Under the pieces are notes generated by a model, which searched no databases, had not been told where the DNA came from, and worked only from the letters and a program-made list of their open reading frames with translations. DNA of 33,620 nucleotides from an uncultured Granulosicoccaceae bacterium (GTDB taxonomy: Bacteria; Pseudomonadota; Gammaproteobacteria; Granulosicoccales; Granulosicoccaceae). Position numbers and translations under genes: made by a program. Location: contig CALIHW010000127.1 in NCBI GenBank assembly GCA_938020525.1, positions 1 to 33,620 of the forward strand, in the 5' to 3' direction. Positions 28,198 to 33,620 of this stretch are shown here, in pieces; the first letter of the stretch is position 1, and each line of letters begins with the position of its first letter.

Positions 28198-30780
28198 TTA
28201 TGGAGCAGGTGCAATCACATTATTCACACAACCCTGTTGTGCCGGGGCCGGACCTTGTCCGAAAGGACTGACGTGGTTCGGTGGCAGTACATCAATGGCG
28301 GTAGCATCTGATGCTGACATATTCAGCCCGGTTGAATATTCCGCAACCGCTTCTACTCCCAGCGCCTCAACTCGAGCAGTAACTACCACATCAAAGTAGA
28401 GTGCATTGCTTTGTGGGTAGACTATCGTGAAGAAACCCGCACCACTTGCGTCGGTAGTGATTTGACCAGCGATAACGGTTGGCAAGTTGCTGGGATCAAC
28501 GTCGATAAGTGCCGGATCTCGCGGATCCAGAATTCCATTGCCGTTTAGATCTTCACCTGCATCCAGTATCCGGTTACCGTTCTGGTCTTCAGCCTCGCAT
28601 ACAGTGGTCGCAAGTAAGTCCCATCTGTCCGGAGTATTATCGCCGTCTACATCAACCAGCGCCATGACACCGTAGTTGAATTCTGTCGGTGTAAGACCCA
28701 TTTGTATGGTCGCATCTGGTACCGGACGACCCGCACCGTCAGTTACCTGAACAACACCGGTTATGCTGTAACGTGTATCTGACTCCATTTCTGCTATTGA
28801 TCCTGCCAGCCCAATTATCACATTAAGCTGACGCTCTGTAACAGTCATGCTGACATTTGCAGGTAGAACAGAAGCGTGATCATTCGCTTCGGCTGTAATT
28901 GTAATACCGTCTGTTTCCGTCGGTAAGCCACCTGCGTTAAAAGTAACAGAAGCATTACCATCTGAATCCGTAATAGCTGAGACCGGCGACAAAGAACCGC
29001 CACGCAAATCAGCACTACTAAACTCAACGACAGTATCTTTTACCGGGTTACTAAAAGCATCCACGACTACCGCTGTAACAGTACTTGAATTACCAGTTGA
29101 AACACTGGCAGGCGTTGCACTTAAACTGATTGACGCGGGTTCAGTCGCTACGAATTCAACTTCAAACTGTGATGCAGGGTCAGCATCAGTCGAGTCTGTA
29201 AAGGAAACAGTTGCAGGACCGGCACTATTAGACGAAAGCTCAACAGACGCTATACCTTCTGCATCAGTGAGAGCATCAATACTACTGGACCCGGCCGTGC
29301 CACCACCAACAGCCCTTAAAACCCCGGCAGTGGTTGAGAAGCGCATAAACTGACCTGCAACTGGTAAGCCGTTGCTGGTCCACTGAACCTGAAAGGGAGA
29401 AAACTCACTGACAGGCATATTATTGTAAGAGCCAGGTACAACTGTCAGGACATCGGCCGCAACCTGAAGATTATGTTGCGCGACAACGGTGCTATCGAGC
29501 GCGGATACATTGACAACATCAGTACCCATCACACTGCTTACCGTAATGGTGGCCTTACCGTTCGCATCGGTCACAGCCGTTGCTGGCGAAATCGCGTTGC
29601 CAACAGAAGAGGTAATAGACAACACTTCGTTAGGAATAGGCTGCTCAGTACCACCAACTAAAGTAATTTCAAGCTCAGCAACATCGCCACTAACCAAAGC
29701 AGTGGGTCCTGCAACACTTATCTTGCTGCCTTCTGTTGTGATAAGAACTTCGCCAGACTGATCATCCAGTACAGCAGTCACAACGATGTTCTGATTACGA
29801 AAGTCGCCAGCAAGACTAAGTTCAGCGGTTGCCTGCCCTGCTTCATTGGTAACACTTGAAATATTTTGCAGCACACCACCAGTAGAAGAAAAAATCACTT
29901 CCTGATCCGCCAGTACCCGATTGTTTTCATCTGTAACAAGGGTAGTGATGCGAGCCACTTCATTACCACCGGTCTCAATCACTGACTCGTTGCTGATTAC
30001 ACGCAGTCGAACCGGGGTCACAATTGCCTGGACATTTTCAGCTACTGGAAGTTCAAGGTCACTCACAGCAGTACCATCAAGGGCACTTGCCCGAATTACA
30101 TCCGCACCTGCTGATGTAGTCATCGAAACATTGACCACACCCAGTGCACTGGTCACTGCAGAAGTTTGACTGAAAGAATTTCCAGCCAGCGAGCTAAATT
30201 GAATCAACTCATTGGGAATCGGCGTACCGGCACCAGACAGCAAAGTAAATTCAAGATCAGCTGTATCACCGACAACCAGATCTTCCGGTGCCACCATGGT
30301 CACCGCTGAACCTTGTGCAACCACTGCAATTTCATCAACCACATCTTCAACACTTGCTGATACAAATATATTTTTATTGATAAAGTCTCCGACCAGATTT
30401 AGCTCAGCTGTTGCCTCGCCGGACTCATTCGTAGTTGCAACAATGTTCTGCAGCACTCCGGTATCACTGCTGAAGTTTACCTCATGACCCGGGATCGCAC
30501 GGTTCTGATCGTCAGTAACAATTGCAGTGATAATTGCATTCTCAGCATCACCAGTTAACAATGCAGGAGGATTACTGAAAACACGAATGTTCTCGGCATC
30601 AACCGGCGGAATCACTACTCCAACCTCTGTATCAGAATTGTCATCCTCATCCGTTGCAGCGCCAATTGAAAGATCATCACCATCGATGGTCGTCACACTG
30701 CTGTCGTCGTCTGAAGTACGACTCGAACACCCCCCAAGAAAGAGGGCTGTGACCATTAGTAGAGCTATAGTTTTTTTCAT
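28198..30780 (-). CDS. Large Ig-like-repeat lipoprotein
   Basis: 860-aa lipoprotein: MKKTIALLMVTALFLGGC puts the lipidated Cys at 18 in a good lipobox, followed by an acidic Asp/Ser-rich spacer (19-60). Then come about seven Ig-like domains of the invasin/intimin (Big_1) type, with the usual D-x-x-G-x-A-x-V/A-x-L/F turns. The first two domains (about 61-250) are repeated as a unit at about 255-445, a period near 195 aa, with almost identical blocks ending in GVLQNI. Near 710-760, DVDGDNTPDRWD and DQNGNRILDAGEDLNGNGILD are EF-hand/dockerin-like calcium loops. Such proteins act as stalks or adhesins on the outer membrane; a surface role is inferred. No secretion or autotransporter domain is present. 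Confidence 0.85.
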   Translation of the reverse strand: MKKTIALLMVTALFLGGCSSRTSDDDSSVTTIDGDDLSIGAATDEDDNSDTEVGVVIPPVDAENIRVFSNPPALLTGDAENAIITAIVTDDQNRAIPGHEVNFSSDTGVLQNIVATTNESGEATAELNLVGDFINKNIFVSASVEDVVDEIAVVAQGSAVTMVAPEDLVVGDTADLEFTLLSGAGTPIPNELIQFSSLAGNSFSQTSAVTSALGVVNVSMTTSAGADVIRASALDGTAVSDLELPVAENVQAIVTPVRLRVISNESVIETGGNEVARITTLVTDENNRVLADQEVIFSSTGGVLQNISSVTNEAGQATAELSLAGDFRNQNIVVTAVLDDQSGEVLITTEGSKISVAGPTALVSGDVAELEITLVGGTEQPIPNEVLSITSSVGNAISPATAVTDANGKATITVSSVMGTDVVNVSALDSTVVAQHNLQVAADVLTVVPGSYNNMPVSEFSPFQVQWTSNGLPVAGQFMRFSTTAGVLRAVGGGTAGSSSIDALTDAEGIASVELSSNSAGPATVSFTDSTDADPASQFEVEFVATEPASISLSATPASVSTGNSSTVTAVVVDAFSNPVKDTVVEFSSADLRGGSLSPVSAITDSDGNASVTFNAGGLPTETDGITITAEANDHASVLPANVSMTVTERQLNVIIGLAGSIAEMESDTRYSITGVVQVTDGAGRPVPDATIQMGLTPTEFNYGVMALVDVDGDNTPDRWDLLATTVCEAEDQNGNRILDAGEDLNGNGILDPRDPALIDVDPSNLPTVIAGQITTDASGAGFFTIVYPQSNALYFDVVVTARVEALGVEAVAEYSTGLNMSASDATAIDVLPPNHVSPFGQGPAPAQQGCVNNVIAPAP

Positions 30781-30833
30781 TGTTGTTCTCTTCGAACTTA
30801 CACAAGCAATATGTTCAGCGGCAGGAGTGCTAA

Positions 30834-31388
30834 TCAGTACTTACCAAAATAGTGATGGAAACCTATACCCATTGAACTCGCAGTATCTCCACCACCCATG
30901 TAGGAATACTCGACGTTTAACGCTGTTCGCTTAGTGCCAAACAGATTCAAACCGAACGCTGCAGCAATTCCAGCAGTGCTATCTGCATCTACATCGTCGC
31001 TGTGCAGACGAATACCGGCACCGGCACTGGCGTAGGCCATGATGTTGTCGTTCCAGGTATAGTGATAACGCAGCATGCCCGCGGCATAGCGCGATACCGG
31101 GTCCTGAAACAGACTGGCTGGCTGGTCTGAACCAAGCCCAATTCGTGCTTCAAGCGAGATGCCCCACTTGAAGAAGAAGCCCAGCGTGCCATTGAGCGTA
31201 CCGACATCATCACCGGCTTCACCAACTCCGTCGATATCGCCGTTTGCGGCCTGCAGCCCAATGTAAAAATTCTTTTTGTTGAAGTCTTCGCGCGGGTTGA
31301 AATCGCGCAAATAATCGAGCGTGTTTGCGTCAGCTGCACCACACGCTAACAGCAGCGAAACTGCCGCACTGGCTATAGTTTTTTTCAT
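30834..31388 (-). CDS. Outer-membrane beta-barrel protein
   Basis: 184 aa with a signal peptide (MKKTIASAAVSLLL, cleavage likely after AADA at about 21). A Cys at 16 gives a partial lipobox, but the hydrophobic core is short, so signal peptidase I is more likely. The mature part shows alternating strands with aromatic ends and Gly-rich turns (FYIGLQAANGDIDG, GFFFKWGISLEARIGLG, AAGMLRYHYTWNDNIMAYASAGAG, ALNVEYSYMGGG) and ends in a C-terminal aromatic strand, as in small 8-stranded OmpA/OmpW-like barrels. GGAG precedes the ATG. It is the first gene of the minus-strand cassette, 53 bp before the Ig-like gene. The first 17 nt of the two genes are identical, perhaps only because both encode MKKTIA. 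Confidence 0.8.
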   Translation of the reverse strand: MKKTIASAAVSLLLACGAADANTLDYLRDFNPREDFNKKNFYIGLQAANGDIDGVGEAGDDVGTLNGTLGFFFKWGISLEARIGLGSDQPASLFQDPVSRYAAGMLRYHYTWNDNIMAYASAGAGIRLHSDDVDADSTAGIAAAFGLNLFGTKRTALNVEYSYMGGGDTASSMGIGFHHYFGKY

Positions 31389-31420
31389 CGGGTTGTCTCC
31401 GCTCTAATTTCTCGTTCTGT

Positions 31421-31448
31421 GGATCTTGATTACTGTGGTGCAAGATCC
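31421..31448. promoter_or_regulatory. Inverted repeat upstream of the surface cassette
   Basis: GGATCTTG (31421-31428) and CAAGATCC (31441-31448) are perfect complements separated by 12 nt, placed 33-60 bp upstream of the barrel gene start. It could be a regulator site or a 5' leader hairpin; sequence alone does not decide. Confidence 0.35.
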
Positions 31449-31709
31449 GTTATTCACCTGAATCCGGACGTCACTGCACAATTTCGTGCCTCTCCTATCG
31501 TCGACGGCAAGAAGCGGCGCAAACTTTAGAGAAAAGTTTTAAACAGGCAGATCAATCCATATGAAATTACAAAGCTTTTGCCCGATACGGCCGGAATCAG
31601 GTAGATCCGGGATAAATACTGGCGAAGAAAACGCCGGCCAAGAAAACAAAGGAGAGGATCAAATTCGAAGCGTTAATTGATCGCAATACAGCGTTTCAGG
31701 AATGAGACT

Positions 31710-31715
31710 TATAAT
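31710..31715 (+). promoter_or_regulatory. Candidate -10 element of the thioredoxin-like gene
   Basis: A perfect TATAAT, 29 bp before the TTG start. No TTGACA-like -35 sits 16-18 bp upstream, so it is weak or activator-dependent if real. Confidence 0.35.
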
Positions 31716-31744
31716 CTTGACGCTAAATTCAGGATCTAATTCTT

Positions 31745-32260
31745 TTGAAACTCAGAATTCCCTATCTGCTCGCGACATTTGTCGCAATAGCATCATGCCT
31801 CTACCTCGCAGATACACGCAGCCTAAAGGCAGCGCCGCTGGTAAATATTCATACGATTTCGGGCGAATCCATTGATCTGGCATTGCCCGATGGTAAAACC
31901 AGGCTAATCACTTTCTGGGCGCCAGATTGCCCGATCAGTGAGCGCAATATCCCGTCAGTAAAATGGCTGCAGGAGCATTTCGCGCATGAAGCATTCGAAG
32001 TAGTCGCGATCGCGATGCCCTATTCAAAGCCGGCACAGATCAATTCTTATGTTGAAAAACACGCAATTAGCTACCCGGTTGCACACGACAGTAACAGCGA
32101 GATGACCGATGCTTTTCCGGGTGTCAGATTCACTCCGACTACCTTCCTGATAGATGTTGATGGCAATATCATTTGGAAACACATCGGTAGAATGAAAGGT
32201 AGTGAAGCAAAAGCACAGATAGCCGATGCTCTGCAGCCTCAGCAGCTAGCTAAGCGATAG
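31745..32260 (+). CDS. Thioredoxin-fold (TlpA/redoxin-like) lipoprotein with CPIS site
   Basis: 171 aa starting at TTG (31745), with AGGA about 10 nt upstream; no ATG fits. The N-terminus MKLRIPYLLATFVAIASC ends in a lipobox IASC, so Cys18 is probably lipidated. The mature domain follows the TlpA pattern: ITFWAPDCPISERNIPSV (55-72) is the active-site region, and RFTPTTFLIDVDG (128-140) carries the cis-proline 131. The redox site is CPIS: Cys62 is kept but the second Cys is Ser65, and no other cysteine is available. It therefore cannot form the usual disulfide in cis; it may act in a monothiol or peroxidase-like fashion, as CPIS-bearing redoxins do. It stands alone between two divergent or convergent groups. 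Confidence 0.8.
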   Translation: MKLRIPYLLATFVAIASCLYLADTRSLKAAPLVNIHTISGESIDLALPDGKTRLITFWAPDCPISERNIPSVKWLQEHFAHEAFEVVAIAMPYSKPAQINSYVEKHAISYPVAHDSNSEMTDAFPGVRFTPTTFLIDVDGNIIWKHIGRMKGSEAKAQIADALQPQQLAKR

Positions 32261-32296
32261 GTCAGAACACCCAGACGTCACCTAAAACTCCTGGTG

Positions 32297-32427
32297 ATCC
32301 TCCTACGGGAGAGTGTCGTCAAAGTATTTTTTGAAATCCTATTCGACTATATTTTAAGACACGTACCCAAAGCCAAAGTCACTCTCCCTATGGGAGAGTC
32401 CAATGCGTAGTTTGCATTGGGAGAGGG
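32297..32427. repeat. Cluster of CTCTCCC/GGGAGAG palindromes (REP/BIME-like)
   Basis: A degenerate copy, CTCC-TAC-GGGAGAGTG, lies near 32300-32314. A perfect copy, ACTCTCCC (32381-32388), loop TAT and GGGAGAGT (32392-32399), follows. CCAATGC (32400-32406) and GCATTGG (32414-32420) add a second stem, and GGGAGAGGG (32419-32427) repeats the motif. The cluster lies between convergent genes and resembles the single palindrome at 17360-17384. Read as a REP-like interspersed repeat; it has no T-tract to make it a simple terminator. Confidence 0.6.
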
Positions 32428-32460
32428 ATACCTTTGCCCGAGTAAGTGCCCGAGCACAAC

Positions 32461-33054
32461 TCACTGCGCCTGATAAGGCACAACTTGCTCTAATTCCAGC
32501 GTGTAACCGGCTTCAGCCAGATCACTGGTCGTGGTTTCAGCCCGCAACACACCAATTGCAAAGACCGGGTCATAGGTATTTTCGATTTGTATTGGTGATT
32601 CGAGCTTTGCATGTACTACCTGATTTGCAGGTGGAGGCGGTGTATGGATACACGCGCCATAGTAAGGCACTAAAAGAAACTCGTTAAGTTCGGTCTGCCC
32701 GTCAAACTCCAGTGGCACGACATAACCCGGAATCTTAACTCTCCTGCCATCGAGCTCTTCAACCGTCGGCGCATAAGACATCGCAGTTTCAAGCTCTTCA
32801 AGCTGCTTGTTTGATTCTTCGCTGCCATCAAAGAGTTTATCAATCTCTTCACGAGTCATATTTACCATAGGATTTTCTGGTGGCTGAAATCCCTCCGGCA
32901 CCATCTCTTCCCAATTTAACTGCTGTGCATCTGTCGCGACTTCTTCAGTCTTATCGAGCTTGCCCCACCATGCATGACCAACAGTAAACCCTCCAATCAA
33001 CAATGTGATTGCAGTCGCCAAAACGCCGATTTGCAGAATTTTCTTGTTAGCCAT
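32461..33054 (-). CDS. DUF3299 protein, ZrgE-like
   Basis: About 197 aa from ATG at 33054, which has AGGA 7 nt upstream; an ATG at 33060 is in frame but its spacing is too short. An N-terminal hydrophobic anchor or signal (LQIGVLATAITLLIGGFTVGHA) is followed by an acidic helical region and the DUF3299 domain, with GRRVKIPGYVVPLEF and the signature FLLVPYYGACIHTPPPPANQ (about 127-145; one Cys and one His). DUF3299 proteins of gammaproteobacteria often sit beside an FtsX-type permease and an ABC ATPase; in Vibrio such a set (zrg) has been linked to zinc. It lies 56 bp after the permease gene. The zinc role here is inferred from context. Confidence 0.8.
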   Translation of the reverse strand: MANKKILQIGVLATAITLLIGGFTVGHAWWGKLDKTEEVATDAQQLNWEEMVPEGFQPPENPMVNMTREEIDKLFDGSEESNKQLEELETAMSYAPTVEELDGRRVKIPGYVVPLEFDGQTELNEFLLVPYYGACIHTPPPPANQVVHAKLESPIQIENTYDPVFAIGVLRAETTTSDLAEAGYTLELEQVVPYQAQ

Positions 33055-33110
33055 TAACATTTCCTTTCACAATACTTTCGCCAGCATTTAGTAGTTGCCA
33101 AACCTGATCA

Positions 33111-33620
33111 CTATAAACGCTGCGCCATACCATCGGCCACTGATTGCCGATAGGCCCGCCATGCCGGCAGACAGCCAACTGCGACTCCGGCCACAAAAAC
33201 CAGCAGCAATATCATCAGGTCGCGGCCATCAGGTAACGACAGACTCAGGTCAATCCCAAACCGGGACTGAGCCCAGACAGATACTATACCCACCACCAGA
33301 TAATGTACCAACGCGCCAATCGCTATTCCGATTGCACTCAAAAGTGCGGACTCGGCACACAACAACCGGAAAATGTGGCCGGGCCGTGCTCCGGATGCAC
33401 GAAGAATGGCCATTTCACGCCGACGTTCATTCAGACCCGCAAACAGCACAGAGACCAGATTAACCAGACCCGCAAGCAAAACAAAAGACGAAATCACCAA
33501 CAGCGCATTTTCAAAGACCCTTACCAGCGACCAAAGTTCCGTCATTGCAACACCAGGCAGAATGGCTAATAACGGCTCCTCACGATAAGTATTGATAGCA
33601 CGTTGTTCACGAAACACTGT
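33111..33620 (-). CDS. FtsX-like ABC transporter permease, C-terminal part (runs off window)
   Basis: The frame is open to the window edge, so only the last 169 residues are seen. Three transmembrane helices are visible (about 35-57, 88-112 and 132-151, numbered from the GTG at 33617). Between the first two lies NERRREMAILRASGARPGHIF, the conserved FtsX/MacB-type cytoplasmic loop that contacts the ATPase. The C-terminus PAWRAYRQSVADGMAQRL matches MacB/LolC-like permeases. The upstream ATPase gene would be expected beyond the window. Linked to the DUF3299 gene downstream, it fits a substrate-export or zinc-related ABC system. Confidence 0.85.
   Translation of the reverse strand, partial: TVFREQRAINTYREEPLLAILPGVAMTELWSLVRVFENALLVISSFVLLAGLVNLVSVLFAGLNERRREMAILRASGARPGHIFRLLCAESALLSAIGIAIGALVHYLVVGIVSVWAQSRFGIDLSLSLPDGRDLMILLLVFVAGVAVGCLPAWRAYRQSVADGMAQRL

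Larger units (their letters stand above)
31389..31744. other. Divergent intergenic region between the barrel gene and the thioredoxin-like gene
   Basis: About 355 bp. It contains a perfect 8-bp inverted repeat GGATCTTG/CAAGATCC with a 12-nt loop (31421-31448), 33 bp upstream of the barrel gene start, a possible operator or leader hairpin. A perfect TATAAT at 31710-31715 faces the plus-strand gene but has no good -35. Nothing else is recognised. Confidence 0.5.

Noticed and set aside
30764-31388. 17-nt identical 5' ends of the Ig-like and barrel genes as a sign of recent duplication
   Set aside because: Both encode the common signal-peptide start MKKTIA with A-rich codons. The proteins are otherwise unrelated, so chance or shared constraint is enough.

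Overview
The window looks like a chromosomal stretch of a marine or environmental gammaproteobacterium. The evidence is the conserved minus-strand run accB-accC-prmA-(zinc-ribbon/DUF3426)-dusB-fis-purH, a separate groES-groEL pair, fxsA and dsbD, SrkA/YihE, a FabB-type ketosynthase, and Pseudomonas-type (Asp/Mg2+) HemB. The order of Chromatiales/Granulosicoccus-like lineages comes to mind, but I cannot place it to genus from sequence alone. No rRNA, tRNA, insertion sequence, prophage, CRISPR array or defence island was recognised. Several genes start at TTG or GTG.

Layout. 1-2.6 kb: a HlyU-family small protein, a PmtA-like methyltransferase, an exported DUF2059-like protein and a CPBP intramembrane protease. 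2.7-4.8 kb: hemB and aroE, divergent. 5.0-12.9 kb: the long minus-strand housekeeping cluster, transcribed accB to purH, for fatty-acid initiation, L11 methylation, tRNA dihydrouridine, Fis and purine synthesis. 13.2-14.2 kb: srkA, divergent from accB. 14.4-17.0 kb: an unsaturated-fatty-acid module made of a tandem-hotdog FabA-like dehydratase followed by FabB. 17.4-20.6 kb: an exported DUF4197 protein and groEL/groES, with an intrinsic terminator after groEL and a CIRCE operator over the groES promoter. 20.8-22.2 kb: a pair of conserved-looking proteins without a recognised function. 22.2-26.5 kb: fxsA, an enlarged dsbD carrying two alpha domains, and a YigZ/IMPACT protein. 26.5-31.4 kb: a 14-nt tandem repeat array beside an orphan minus-strand terminator, DUF1840, and a minus-strand surface cassette (outer-membrane barrel, 860-aa Ig-like lipoprotein, small lipoprotein). 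31.7-33.6 kb: a thioredoxin-fold lipoprotein with a CPIS site, a DUF3299 protein and the end of an FtsX-type ABC permease.

The parts that depart most from textbook versions are: (i) the fused FabA-like dehydratase, whose two hotdog halves carry complementary single catalytic residues; (ii) DsbD with a duplicated periplasmic alpha domain; (iii) the zinc-ribbon/DUF3426 protein with a linker of about 460 residues built partly from 15-nt repeats; (iv) short tandem repeats with 7-15 nt units scattered through genes and spacers; (v) the barrel/Ig-like/lipoprotein cassette; and (vi) the unassigned gene pair between groES and fxsA. I did not find one clearly new multi-gene system. The surface cassette and the unassigned pair are the best candidates for something undescribed.
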